A DNA stretch of 64,000 nucleotides from Tiliqua scincoides (GCF_035046505.1 NC_089822.1:110687307-110751306), one strand, 5' to 3'. Counted from the first letter of the stretch, positions 1-12,831 are shown. Numbers and translations: made by a program. Notes: generated by a model not told the origin, from the sequence alone.

Positions 1-2229
1 AGAAAACTAACATGGAGGAAAACTATTAACCTCCAAGCATCACTGCCTCCAGTTCAGTTTTGGGGCTACAACATGGCTGCATCTAACCATGGATCTCCCA
101 CATCACATGGGAGCAATATACAGCAGGTTCATATGCCCTGTTATTACTCTCAGGTGTAGATTGACAGCATCCACTTCCCAGATGAAACAAAGTCGTGAAG
201 CATCCCCTATCTAAGAATGGACTTTCACACCTCATCCCTGGGTGTCACAAGACAAACATGGCTTATTTGTACATGCAGTTGGTGCATGGTACATATAGTG
301 GGTGTTGATTGAACATATGGGACATCATAGGATTTTGCTATTTTGTTGCTTGGGTTGGTTTTATTGTATTGTATTTTTGTTCTGAATTGTTTGATATTTT
401 ATTTTTCCCTTATTGAATACCACTTTGGGCATTTAGGTTGAAATTTATACACTTCAGAAATAAAGTTCACCAGACATGGCTACAAGGAGGACACATCCCT
501 GATCCCTAAGCATTATGCTCCAGATCTTGCAGCGTATCTTGGGCTGTGCTTGTTTTCTTCTCATTTTGGGCAGAAGATTGGAGAGGTGAAATTGTTTCCA
601 GTAGGTCCCCCCATCCCACATTATTTTTATGAGGATGTACCATGAAGGGAGGTAATCACAGGCATTTTCAAAACAGGAACTTCAACTCCTAAGTTCCACT
701 TGGGCTAAACCTCTGGTCGTGTCTACAAGGCCAGAATTTGGCCTAGCACTCTCAACTAACAGCATGGCACAGGCAACATGGTCTCAGCTCTGTTGGTGCT
801 GGGCTGCATGTAGGCTCCCACAGCCTGGGAAAGTGGGGAAAACAAAGTTTCAGCTTGAAATGTAATCAGCATATGCAGGGAATGGGAGAATCACTGTTGT
901 GCTTCCTCACTGAATTTTAGGAATGTCATGATTTCTTTTCTCCGCATCAGAACAGCACAATGATAGACAAAGATTTAACAGTAAGGCTTTTCTATGATAG
1001 AGGTGCAGCAATGAAGGTGGGCAGACAAACCATTCACCTGTTGAATTTGTAACAGGTTAAAGGCACAGACCTTTTGTCAGAAAAATATGTGGAACTTTAC
1101 TTTCAAATTTAATTTCTGTCAATACAGTATAGAATTCTGGCTCTATACTATTCATACATGCCAGTTCCTGGGAAAATGGTCCTCTTCTGCATTACAGCAC
1201 AATCTTTTGCATGTTTACTCAGAAATGTTCCCTCTGTTCAAAGTTCCTCTCAAATGTTCAAATGTTCAAAAGTTCAAATGTTCCTCTCCTAGGAACATGT
1301 GCAGAAAACTGCATCCTTAAATATGTTTTTCTTCAAGCACTCTAGGGCTCAGACATTTTCCATAGAAGTATCTTGGTGGATTATCTCCTGTCCCTGTTCT
1401 GGAAAGCTTATAGAAATTTGAGCAGTAAATGGCAACTCCATTTTCCTTCCTAGCCCATCAGCTAGGCTTTAGATATTCTCCAAATTCAAAACTCATGGTG
1501 CTGAAACTAATAGGACTCCTGGCCTTCAGGGTTTATCTCTATACAGGAAAAGGTTATCTCCGTCTTGGACACTGGTATCATGACAAGAGACAGCTGCCAG
1601 GCTTCTCTGAGACTTCCTGATATAAACCCAGTGCAAGCTGGTAATCTGTGTTTTCATATCTTTCCTTGCAAACAGCCTGCTGATCTTTTTGTTGTCTCAA
1701 GAGTTAAGTTCTAGGGCAAACACAAAAAGTCAGCTGGAGACACAGCTGAGGAAGGCAGGGGGAAGAGAACAAAGCAGTACTATGCTTCTACAGCAGAACT
1801 CAGGAACCCAAGGGGACATTTCTTCTGCACATATCTATTGAACCTCACTCACTTTTTGCAGCCACAGCAGCCTAGTGAATACTGTGGAGGCAGAGTTGAG
1901 GACCTTCTCAATATAAATGCTTAGTCATCATAGGCTCACTGTACAGTTGGGCACTCTTTACTATCTCTCAGTCTCCATTCCCCATCTGCAGAGTAGGGAT
2001 TATGATCATCTACTCCATCTGTGAGGCTGATGTCTGAATGTGAATGAAATGAAAGAAACATTTGTAAAGAGCTTTACACATGACAAATCTTAAATTTATA
2101 CAGGCATCATACAGAACTTTTAAGAAATGATCAGCTTGTAAGGTGAGTAACTGCAAGTTGGCATACACAGTATGTTTTCCTCTGAAAATTTTTGACATTC
2201 TTGCCTCCTGAGATGAATGCTTCTCCCCC
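1..2229. other. Gene-free flank, no recognised gene
   Basis: No open frame here resembles a known protein and no exon with good splice sites was found. The stretch at about 340-470 is T-rich and ends in a phrase like the 3' tails of LINEs and SINEs, with AATAAA at 459-464, so it may be an old retroposon tail. A short run of repeated ATGTTCAA-like units lies at about 1250-1285. I see nothing else I can name. Confidence 0.5.
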
Positions 2230-2455
2230 CTCCATTTTTAGTCACATTTGTGCCCCACTCCTTCAGACAAGGAGCTCCAGGCAGCATATATGGGGGTTAT
2301 CCCATTTTATTCTCACAAGCATTAAGTGAGTGAGGCAAGTTCAGTTGAGGATGTGAAATGGTGATTGCCTGAGCCATTTGCTTCATGGCTGGGCGTGGGT
2401 TTGAACTTTAGACAGAACAGTCCATTCAGCACTTATCCACTACACTGGCTATAGG
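2230..2455 (+). repeat. MIR/CORE-like old SINE fragment
   Basis: The order of phrases (a 'cccattttattctcacaa' block, then a gap, then a 'gggtttgaact' block and a 'cactacactggct' ending) follows the pattern of vertebrate MIR-type SINEs. It is strongly diverged. The family call rests on this word order only. Confidence 0.4.
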
Positions 2456-2897
2456 GATGAAATTCAACCACAAAACCTGCCAAAACAAATCAGACACCTC
2501 TAACAAGAGGTTTTATCAAGATGTACAGACTGAGAGTAGAGTTGTTAGCCCTCCAGGATTAGCCTGGGGTCCCCAAGAATCAGCATTAGTCTTCAGATGA
2601 CTACCAAAACCAATTCTGGAAGAGTAAACCATGTTGGGGGGTGGGGAGTCTCCAGGAATAACTTCAGTCTGAGTCAGCAGCCCTAACAGAAAGAGGACAA
2701 GGCAGGAAAAATAATGACTACCAGCCAGGACTAGCCCCGTCAGAAAATCCAAATGATAGACTCTCACTAATTAGATGGGGCACTATCCACAGTAGCACAC
2801 TTGCACAGCCCCTGATGATTGAAGTTGGAGCAGGAGAACTACCTGGGGGTTGTGCCCCATGGGCCAGATTGGTCTGCCTGCCATTATGCCACTCTTA

Positions 2898-2987
2898 GAG
2901 CCCAATCCAATGCATTTCTACTCAGAACTCAGTTCCATTGTAGTCAATGGAACTTACTTCCCGGTAAGTGTGGATTGACCTGCAGCC
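2898..2987 (+). mobile_element. 90-bp MITE, PIF/Harbinger-like
   Basis: A short element with imperfect inverted ends: CCCAATCC near the left end and GGATTG near the right. The core contains 'ctactcagaactcagttcc'. It is flanked by TTA on the left and TCA on the right, an imperfect 3-bp target duplication of TNA form. Related copies are at 19419-19507, 57005-57095 and 58735-58825. Confidence 0.55.
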
Positions 2988-3487
2988 TCAGTTACCCTCT
3001 CCTGTTGTCCCATTCTACCATGTGAAAAGGCAACCACCTCTGCTTCTAATTACATAGCTCTTGGCACTGTACAACTTACCCAGAGCCAAGACTGACATAG
3101 GGCTCATGACTGCTGTTACCCATCAGTCCTTTATTCCTGAAACTCCACTGCAGATAAAATCTGCACACCTTTCCCAACTATATTTATTTCTGCCATATTT
3201 TTAAAAATTACATTGAGCAGCCACAGCCTTGAACCAGGTTTCCTGATGGCAAATGTATCTACATTGTTTCCTTATTTATATATTACCATCAATATATACA
3301 GCAGCTTACAAATTCATAGCCAAAAAAAGATAAGCCCATGTCCTCAAGGAGTTTACAATTTAAATAAATAAATAAGTTTACAATTTAAAATTGATACTTG
3401 GAAAAAGAACAGGTGGAGGGAAGGGGGAGACAACAAGGGATGGCTATAGGGAAAAATGAAATGCAGTTACATGTATGTGGTTAATAA

Positions 3488-4300
3488 GTACATAAGAACA
3501 TAAGAAGAGCCCTGCTGGATCAGGCCAAAGGTCCATCTAGTCCGGCTTCCGGTATCTCACAGTGGTCCACCAAATGCTCCAGGGAGCACACAAGACACTA
3601 GACACAACCTGCGTCCCAGTGCCCTCCCCTGCATCTGGCAATCAGAGGCAGCCTGCCTCTAAAACCAAGAGCTTGCACATACCTACTATGACTTGTAACC
3701 TGTAATGAACTTTTCCTCCAGAAATTTGTCCAATCCCCTCTTAAAGGCATCCAGGCAAGATGCCACCACTACTTCCTGTGGCAAAGAGTTCCACAAACTA
3801 ATTACACGCTGAGTAAAGAAATATTTTCTTTTGTCTGTTCTAACTCTCCCAACACTCAACTTTGGTGGATGTCCCTTGGTTCTGGTGTTATGTGAGAGGG
3901 AATAGAGCGTCTCTCTATCTACTCTGTCCATCCACTGCATGATTTTGTATGTCTCAATCATGTCCCCCCTCAGGCGTCTCTTTTCTAGGCTGAAGAGGCC
4001 CAAACGCCTTTCCTCATAAGGAAGGTGCCCCAGCCCAGTAATCATTTTAGTCGCTCTCTTTTGCACCTTTTCCATTTCCACTATGTCCTTTTTGAGATGT
4101 GGCAACCAGAATCGGACGCAATACTCCAGGTGTGGCCTTACCATTGATTTGTACAACTGCATTACAACATTAGCTCTCTTATTCTCAATGCCTTTCCTAT
4201 TGATCCTAAGCATGGAATTTTCACTGCCACCGCACATTGGGTAGACACTTTCATCGAGCTGTTCACAAGGACCCCAAGATCTCTCTTGGGTTACTGTTGG
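3488..4300 (-). mobile_element. CR1 LINE, 3' end of reverse-transcriptase ORF plus 3' UTR
   Basis: On the minus strand, 4237-3686 reads as one open frame of 183 codons with the words YKSMVRPHLEYC, LKKDIVEMEKVQKRATKMI, LPYEERRLGLFSLEKRRLRG and SLWNSLPQEVV. These are characteristic of the C-terminal part of CR1 ORF2. The 3' UTR runs to about 3488 and ends in the CR1-type 'ttcttatgttcttatg' repeat. The copy is 5'-truncated, as most CR1 copies are, yet this last part of the frame is still open, so it is fairly young or by chance intact. Confidence 0.9.
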
Positions 4301-4749
4301 TTACTGTTAGGAATGATCTCAAGCATATCTGCTTGGTCACGGTTTGGATCTCAAGTCAGATGACTCAAACAGGAGTCGCGAAAATGTATGATTTGGGGTG
4401 ACTCTGTGACTTGTGAGTCACACACATGGAAGACTGAAAAACACTCAAGTCAGGGGCCCCCTGACTCATAACTCGCATTCCATTCCAACAATTCAAGTAG
4501 CACATCAATGAACACGGGTTGCGCTACCTCCCTCTTACAAGAAAAACCTCTTGTGTTCATCTGGCAAGCCATTTTTGGTACACGTGAGCTCCATAACATA
4601 TATGCAGCATATAGCAGCAATAGAACACAGCAGCGCTATGTTCAGAGATGGGCTGGGGGGAGTGGAGTGAAAGGGTTAACTTTTTTTTGTTTGCACTCCA
4701 AAAAATTGGCTGGGTCTTGTGATGCTGCACCTGCTGCACTTTTGATAGC

Positions 4750-4905
4750 AACTGTTACCCTGCATGTGTCCGATCTCGTCTGTTCTCAGAAGCTAAGCAG
4801 GGTCAGGCCTGGTTAGTACTTGGATGGGAGACCGCTTGGGAATACTGGGTGCTGTAGGCTTATACCATAGTCTTTCGAGACTGAAGGTTGCCAACCAGCA
4901 GCTGC
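4750..4905 (+). mobile_element. 5S rRNA-derived SINE (5S-Sauria-like)
   Basis: Positions about 4750-4861 match vertebrate 5S rRNA nearly end to end. The internal Pol III control parts are present: box A (agctaagcaggg) and the intermediate/C region (ttggatgggagaccg). After the 5S part comes a non-5S tail, 'taccatagtctttcgagact' followed by 'gaaggttgccaacca', which marks it as a SINE and not an rRNA gene. No T-run terminator follows the 5S part. 5S-headed SINEs are known from squamates. Confidence 0.8.
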
Positions 4906-5114
4906 AAAAATGTTACAACTTTACTTAGATTTTGCAAAGAACCCAGACAGTGAGGTGCCTCCACTAGTCCTCCACTGGATGCATTGGCCGAAGGACGCAT
5001 CTCTGGGAGAAGGAGGGGGCAAGGGGGGGCAAGAGCAGCAGTTTTTCCCTATAGGGACAAGTGGGTTTTGCAAGCAGAAAGAGGGGTGCAGGAGGCAGGG
5101 AGTAGGGAAGGGGT

Positions 5115-5164
5115 TGGGTGGGTGCATTCCGCACCGTTGCCTGACAGGTGGAATGGAGGTGGGC

Positions 5165-5201
<37 letters not shown>

Positions 5202-5560
5202 CTTCTATCACCCACACTTTTGCCCAAGCCTCTCTTGGCAGAGTTTTCCTGACATCCTCCTGTTGGTTTTCCAGCTGCATTTGGTGTGGCACAAGGAAGG
5301 GAAGGGGTCATGTGGGTGCATTCCACACTGCTGCCTGCCTGATAGGTGGAGGTGGAGAGCAGAGAGCACAGCAGAGAGAGGCATGACTTTATCACCCATA
5401 CTTTTGCCCAAAACTCTCTGGGCAGAGTTTCCCTGTTGTTCTCCACCTGGTTTTCATTTGGTGTGGCACAAGAAGGGGAAGGAGTCAGGTGGGAGCATTC
5501 CACACCACTACCTGCCTGAAAGGTGGGGTGGAGGGGGGGCAGCGGGGGAATGTTTAAAGG
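5115..5560. repeat. Tandem array, three ~180-195 bp units
   Basis: Three successive units start with a 'gtgggtgcattcc(g/a)cac' phrase at about 5117, 5312 and 5491. Each contains 'cacccacacttttgcccaa' or a close variant and the phrase 'tttggtgtggcacaag'. The first unit also holds the TG microsatellite. It is a minisatellite-like array inside the larger repeat. Confidence 0.65.
5166..5200. repeat. (TG)n microsatellite
   Basis: An uninterrupted run of about 17 TG dinucleotides. Confidence 0.95.
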
Positions 5561-6053
5561 GAATGCTGAGACTCGCCTTCAGCCTGGTGCAGCACCTTTT
5601 TCCTCCACAGAGCCAGCCAGCTTTTTCTCACTCGCTTGGCTTGCACTGCCCCCACCCCATGCCTTCCTGCCTGGCCAAGCTGAGATGCACCCTCGCCCTG
5701 CCATGCCCAAGGAGTGGGGGGGGGGAGGTTTCTTCATTGTGGCCAGGGTGGGATCACGTGGGGGAAGGTAAGAGGGGGGGCATGTTCTAAGCTGCTACTG
5801 GGTGGGTGGGCAGAGACAGCAGGGGAGAATTGAAAGGGAACCCCAAAGTGTGCACACCCCTCCCCCGGCAGAGCCCCATTGTTTCCATGGAGCCGTGGCA
5901 GGCTTTTTAAAGGGGGGGTGACTTGACTCAAGTCCTATTGAGTCACTAAAGGGTGACTTGGAAAGTGCCCCCGTTATGACTAGTTTCTGAGTCAAGTCAC
6001 AGGGCGACTTGACTTGAGTCAAGCCCTGCTGGATTTTCCCATCCCTGGATTTT

Positions 6054-6229
6054 CCCAATCCTATCCAATTTTCCAGCACCAGTGCAGCTACAATGCAGCC
6101 CCAAGGTAAGGGAACAAATGTTCCCATACCTCAAGGAGGCCTCTGTGACTGATGCCCCACCACAAGATGCAGTGCATGCCCAAGTGGCACAGTTGCACCT
6201 CCGTTGGAAAATTGGATAGGATTGGGCCC
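6054..6229 (+). mobile_element. ~175-bp Harbinger-like MITE, copy A
   Basis: It begins CCCAATCCTATCCAATTTTCC and ends in the reverse complement GGAAAATTGGATAGGATTGGG. The core carries 'gaacaaatgttccc', itself palindromic, and 'gaggcctctgtgactg'. The left-most Gs of the inverted repeat seem lost. The same family is found at 19819-19998, 40122-40286 and 43418-43591, where 3-bp TNA duplications are visible. Confidence 0.7.
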
Positions 6230-6345
6230 TAAACCTGTAACTGAGCCATCAGATATTTGATTTTCTCTGTAAACTGCTTTGTGAACTTTTTGTTGAAAAG
6301 CGGTATATAAATACTGTTGTTGTTGTTGTTGTTGTTTACAGCTGG
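6230..6345 (+). repeat. Retroposon 3' tail with (TTG)n
   Basis: The phrase 'gtaaactgctttgtgaac' followed by 'aagcggtatataaatac' and a (GTT)n run is the usual 3' end of squamate SINE/LINE copies. Only the tail is preserved. Confidence 0.5.
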
Positions 6346-7384
6346 GTCCACAATGCCACTGATCTGAAAATGTTGAATTAAAGCCCATTTTGCCCTCATT
6401 GAATTAAAGTGCACTAACAGCATTTAAAATTCAAGTGCTGCTTCAGTGGATTACTACAGAGGAGGGTGCAATTCTGACTGTACTTCCTTGAATGCAAACC
6501 TAATTGAAGCAATAGTGCTGTATTTCTTTCTGAGCAAACATAGTAAAAGTTGGATTGTAAACATAATCTCCACTCAGATGTTTAGAGAAAAGAACCGATA
6601 ACTGTGCAGCAAAATATCTGAGTTTAATTAATCCTAATTCACCTCCCCTAGTTCTTGGACAGCCACACCCAGCTTCCTTCTGATTGGTGTAGCTGGTTTC
6701 TTTTATTCTTCTCCACGCCTCTGAATTGGTAAGTGAGTGAAAGAATTAAAAGAGGGCAATTGCTAATGGTAAGAGCTGGAATATGAAGTTTTGTTTTTAA
6801 GGAGGGGGACAAAGCTGGATGATTTGGGGAGAGAGAGAAAAAGCTGTGCATGCATGCAAACAAACAATTGCTAGGAATTACCACCATCTAAATTAATTTG
6901 GTGTCCTCCTCTTACTATTCAGTTTTTGCTTTCTATGCTAGTGACTTTTGCTACCTGTGAACAATGGCATGTCTTGCCTTTGACGGGGGGGGGGGGGGGG
7001 GGGGCTCAACTGCTTCCAGGATATGCAACCTGAAGGCCTGCAGGTGAGGAGATGTGTAGTAGTGTAGGTGGGGGTTTTGTGGAAGTCTATCGTGTTGATT
7101 GGAGTAGGATCTGTGCTTTTTCAGGGACTGTAGTTAGGGGTGTGAGAGCTTACACTCAGGGCTGCTTTTAATTCAACTTCAGTAAAGACAGGAGTTGCTA
7201 CTAAATTGCTTTTCAGCACAACAAATAATCAAATGCTGATGTGCCCTGCCTGCTGGATAATGTGGGAAGGATTTTTGGCAGGATCTAAGGGCCCAGTCTG
7301 GTAGACTGTGTCTCCCTTAAAAAAATTGTTAGGTGTGCTTGTTAAGTATTTTCCTTCCAAAGAAAGATCATGCTGAGAGCCACA
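6346..7384. other. Gene-free stretch with 20-bp poly-G run
   Basis: No exon or nameable repeat was found. A run of 20 G lies at 6985-7004; such runs are often mis-sized in assemblies. Confidence 0.5.
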
Positions 7385-7826
7385 ATCGATGGTAAGGCCA
7401 CACCTGGAGTATTGTGTCCTGGTCGCTGCATCTCAAAAAAGACATAGTGGAAATGGAAAAGGTGCAAAAGAGAGCAACTAAGATGATTACTGGGCTGGGG
7501 CAGCACCTTCCTTATGAGGAAAGGCTATGGTGGCACCTGAGGGAGGACATGATTGAGACACACAAAATTATGCAGGGGATGGACAGAGTGGATAGAGAGA
7601 TGCTCTTTACACTCTCACATAACACCAGAACCAGGGGACATCCACTAAAATTGAGTGTTTAGAAATGGGTTATGTCAGATGCAAGGGAGGGCACCAGGAT
7701 GCAGGTCTCTTGTTATCTGGTGTGCTCCCTGGGGCATTTGGTGGGCCACTGTGAGATGCAGGAAGCTGGACTAGATGGGCCTATGGCCTGATCCAGTGGG
7801 GCTGTTCTTATGTTCTTATGAAAGCT
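7385..7826 (+). mobile_element. CR1 LINE 3' fragment
   Basis: It translates to CR1 C-terminal words in pieces (KKDIVEMEKVQKRATKMI, LPYEERL, NTRTRGHP), then the 3' UTR phrase 'actagatgggcctatggcct' and the terminal 'gttcttatgttcttatg'. Relative to the copy at 3488-4300 it has internal deletions and is older. Confidence 0.88.
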
Positions 7827-8035
7827 CAAGGATACTTGAGCTTGTCAAGGATACTTAGAACAATCACTCCATGTGTAGAACCCTTGGTAAAGGTGGGCTG
7901 AAAAATGGGGCTGAGCGGTAGCAGTGAGTGAATGACATTTCCTTACCCAAATAGTGTACTGAAAGAGCAGTAGCCTTCTCTGGAAGGCTGGTGGTATGGT
8001 ATGAATGAACTTTTCTCCAAGATAGCTTCTCAAAG

Positions 8036-8250
8036 TGTGCTTCTAGGAGCCCTGGGGCTCCCTGAGATCTGTTCATAGGCTCCACTAGCATACCATAAAG
8101 GACCACCAACCACCTGGCCACTGCACCACTGCATTGCACCTGTTCTTTGGGGTTCCTTGAGATCTATACATGCACTGGCAGGGCTCCCTTAAGACTCTGC
8201 TTATTTGGGTAAAGGGCTCCTTAGACTCCAGTTTGAGAACAATTGCTTAA
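8036..8250. mobile_element. hAT-like MITE, degenerate
   Basis: It starts with 'ttctcaaagtgtg' and ends with 'ccagtttgagaacaattgctt', an imperfect inverted pair of the type found at hAT element ends. The body holds repeated phrases around 'ccttgagatct'. It was recognised by pattern only. Confidence 0.4.
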
Positions 8251-8292
8251 CTATGTTGCCTGTGCAAATTGGGTAAGATGATGTCTGAATAT

Positions 8293-8632
8293 CAGTGGTT
8301 TCCAAACTGTGGGCCAGGATCCACTGGTGGGTCGCCAAAGGATGATGGAAAGATCAGATAACAAATTGCCTCAAGTTCTGAGGTTATTCAAAAATCAGAT
8401 ACTTTAGCCGCTATGTAATTACCCTGCAAAGTGCTCAGCTCCTGCAGTTTACAAGAATATATGTAAATATAGGGAAATGCCTGAAGGTCTTTTTTTCTGG
8501 TTATTATTATTTACAAGTAAATAAAATATTTTTTTCTAAATCTCTTTTTTAAAAGTCTGGTAAACCTAGGTGGGTCCCAACAGTGTCATTTTAAAAAGTG
8601 GGTCCCAGTGCTAAAAAGTTTGGGAACCACTG
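8293..8632. mobile_element. 340-bp hAT MITE
   Basis: The terminal inverted repeats CAGTGGTTTCCAAACTG and AGTTTGGGAACCACTG are typical of vertebrate hAT (Charlie-like) elements. The 8-bp flanks CTGAATAT and CTCTATAT agree at six of eight positions, as expected of an old hAT target duplication. No transposase frame is present. Confidence 0.8.
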
Positions 8633-9781
8633 CTCTATATAGTTCATGCAGCATGTTCTGTCTTGCCCTGCACAATCTTCATTTGTTTAATATGCAACTG
8701 AGTTCTCTAACCATTGCTTTAAACTCTTGTTAGGAATAAAATGTGGGGGAATAAATGTGGGAATAAAATAGAAGGGGAAATGTGTCTACTTTTGCTTGCC
8801 TACCTTATAAGAAATTAGTTATGATTATTTAAAGTTCTGGGGTAAAAGTTCTTGAGGAGTAAATATATAAATGTAGATGAGAACCTCTAGTTCTAAGCTT
8901 GCCTTCCTGTATGAACTTCATGGATCATCTTAAGCTATTTCTGTCCAACGTTGTATCAACAACAGGGATCAAATGAGTACACCTATGGGCTGGGCAGAAA
9001 TGGGTTTAAGCATGCTCTTTCTTGGTTTTACTGCCCCCTCAGCTAACACTCTGCAATATAAGGATGTTTCTAACCTACCTTAAAAGGGTGTTCAGAGGAC
9101 TGAAGGATGTTTAATACTTTACTTCTGGAGTAATGTACTGAAACTCATCTTGGACTAACGACTAGTTTGTCTCCAAAGAGGACAACGTGTGAGCAGAGAG
9201 ATTCTGGGATGGGGAGAAGGGGAGGGGAATCCTTCTGCTTAAAAGTGGGAGCTGTTGGCCAGTACTTCTGTTTGCTCTTATGGTATTTGACTTGCAAGTG
9301 CCATTCTCAGTTCAGTTCCCCAATCCTGACCTAAAGCCCTTGTACTTCCTGTCATAGCTCATTGCATAATAACTGCATGGTAGTGCCGTGTGGCCCTAAT
9401 AGTTGGACAATAGAACCAAAAGTGTTCTTCGTGGTGTGATGCAGCCTCAAGAGACTCTTGGTGAACATCTGAGTTGCTTGTGTCTTTTGAGTTTGCTGTT
9501 GAGATAGCTGCAATCCTGCTTTCCCTGATGCAAAACAGTAGCTTGTGTGGGATCCTGATAATGGGGTTCCTTATCTTCAGTGGCAGGCAGTGCTGGAATC
9601 TAGTCCAGGCCAAGCTCTCTGAAGCAAACTGGTCTGCAAAGTTTTGGAAACTAGCTTTCATGTTAATGAAATGGAAGGAATTGGTTATAAACTTGTCGTA
9701 GAAGACAATGCTGGCATTCCAACACTGTTGCAGCACACAGGCCTCAACTCCTTGTACTCACTCTGTCTACTTGCATCCTAG
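8633..9781. other. Region upstream of KLF1 exon 2
   Basis: Mammalian KLF1 has a short first coding exon upstream of the one found here. I searched this stretch for an ATG exon ending in a phase that would join the TGG TGG codons at 9782 and found none that convinces me. The 125-codon minus-strand frame at 9359-9736 resembles nothing known. Confidence 0.5.
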
Positions 9782-11183
<1,402 letters not shown>

Positions 11184-11871
11184 ATGATGCAGAAACTATG
11201 GATTGAAGTGAATGTTCTGGACCCACAGGGGACTGTGGAGTCCAGTGCAGCTGGGTGTGCAGATCTTGATATGACCCCTCTTCTGTATGCACTCTTGTTT
11301 CTATCAGTAGGACAGGGCATCCTTGGCACAGGGTTGGGATTAGACAGAGTGTGAGGCTTTGTCAATGCCTGGAGCTCCCTGATAGATCCATATGTTTCCA
11401 TATATTTTTCTATTTTCATCTTTCACCTCCCCCCCCCCCCAAAAAAAAACTTAATATAATTCCTGCTGGTAGGACCAGAGTTCATCTGTTGTTCAGTATC
11501 TTGTACTAGCATCTTGAAGGACATCTTGCTTGTCTTCAATAACTTATTCTGATGGCTTCCTGGGCCTGCTAGTGGCATTGGCTCATGGGTAGTAGAACCA
11601 CCTTTCCATTTCAGGTGGTGTGTTTTAATTGTGTTGCCTAACCAGAACACCATTACCTGTAATGGTACCCTACCAATGTTCTTATAAGTTTGACCTGCTA
11701 ATTTGTTGGGGAGGGAAGCAGTTCAAGGCAGGACTGGAACAGAGCTATTGTGTCTCAACTGTTTTTTGTTTAAGTTCTTCTGTATAAAATGGAACTGGAG
11801 CAACAGCACTCCCATAGGTAGGGACTGTAGCTTTCTGTATCAACTGAAGTTCTGTCTCATGTAAGTGCTCA

Positions 11872-11877
11872 AATAAA
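11872..11877 (+). terminator. Likely KLF1 polyadenylation signal
   Basis: AATAAA about 690 bases after the KLF1 stop codon, at the start of an A-run. No earlier canonical signal was seen in this 3' UTR. Confidence 0.6.
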
Positions 11878-12224
11878 AAAAAAAACTATAACAGGTACTG
11901 TTCATTCTAGTGTTGCTGCTTCAGGAAGGGAAGGGGGCTCAGGACTATGCCTTCTACCTGGTAAAGGATTTGTATGAGACAATGGGCATTCACTGGTGTC
12001 CTTTCACCCAGGCTTACCTTGCAGATAAAATACTGGATTGGTTACAGCAGAAGGGAAGCCTGCTATTTCACAGATGAAAATAGTAATGTGTTGGTAATAC
12101 CTCATTCTTGCATTAAGAAGCACACATACTACTCAAGATGCTTTGCTGCTTGCGGTAGCAGTAGCAATTTACTGGAAAAGCCAGACTTAAAAGAGTATCT
12201 TGTTCTTATGGTTAGAGATCCCAA

Positions 12225-12365
12225 AAAATTGCCTTGAACCTCATTTGTTTTGCACTTCCTGAGGCATCTGGCAGGCCACTTGAAATAGAGGAAGTTGGAC
12301 TAGATGGGCCTTTGGCCTGATTCGGCAGGGTTTCACATAAGAATGTGCTGGTGTACTTATGTTCT
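12225..12365 (+). mobile_element. CR1 3' UTR fragment
   Basis: The phrases 'cctgaggcatctggcaggcc', 'ggactagatgggcctttggc' and a closing 'cttatgttct' mark the end of a CR1 3' UTR. No coding part is left. Confidence 0.75.
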
Positions 12366-12739
12366 ACCTGTCCATGCTTCTTGGATATCTTGCTGGCTCT
12401 AAAGACCTTGGGGAAAGAACAAAGAGCAATTTATACTGGCAAACGTCAATACAGGCAATTGGAGGGATATCAAAAATGGGCATAGTTGGAGTTGAAATCA
12501 TGGTGGGAGCTGTGGTGTAGTATAATCTGCTGTTCCTCCATTGCCCAATAAACATTTTCTGTGTAGGAAACTGTGTGCATATAAGATAGTATTATATGAA
12601 GGAACCAGAGCCTCCTGTAGGACATTTTCTAGGAGCCATTTAATCTGACTCAACTATCCCATTAATGCAACTAGGAGCCAGTGGAGCTTCAAGAGGAGTA
12701 AACTCCCCCCCCCCTTAAAGGCTGCAGCTATTTCTTATC

Positions 12740-12831
12740 AGTAGAGGTGTTTGGAAATGGTGGTGTCTTACTCAGAAGTAACCCCATTGTATTCAGTAAG
12801 ACTCTTAGCTTTTCAGTCAAACACCTCTACT
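12740..12831. mobile_element. 92-bp MITE with 14-bp perfect inverted ends
   Basis: AGTAGAGGTGTTTG at 12740-12753 is repeated in perfect inverse at 12818-12831. The core, 'cttactcagaagtaacccca', is nearly that of the 90-bp Harbinger-like MITEs, although the ends differ. Confidence 0.65.

Larger units (their letters stand above)
4320..6050. repeat. Large unclassified repeat with GACTCAAGTC-rich ends
   Basis: Both ends are packed with the motifs GACTCAAGTC, TGACTTGA and GAGTCAC (about 4335-4480 and 5915-6030). The right end read in reverse complement resembles the left end, which suggests long imperfect terminal inverted repeats. Between them lie a 5S-derived SINE and a G/C-rich tandem array, with no convincing protein. 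It is probably a non-autonomous DNA transposon. The longer open frames here (for example the 268-codon frame at 4984-5790) read through tandem repeats and a TG microsatellite and are not genes. Confidence 0.45.

Noticed and set aside
3686-4237. A 183-codon host gene on the minus strand
   Set aside because: The sequence is the C-terminus of a CR1 reverse-transcriptase ORF.
4750-4862. A functional 5S rRNA gene
   Set aside because: The 5' end is altered, no T-run terminator follows, and the 3' side is a SINE tail inside another repeat.
4910-5790. Frames of 123-268 codons on both strands
   Set aside because: They cross a TG microsatellite and a tandem array inside a large repeat; the VCVCVC and HTHTHT runs are microsatellite translations.
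9359-9736. 125-codon minus-strand frame just upstream of KLF1
   Set aside because: No family resemblance and lies in the likely KLF1 first intron or promoter region.
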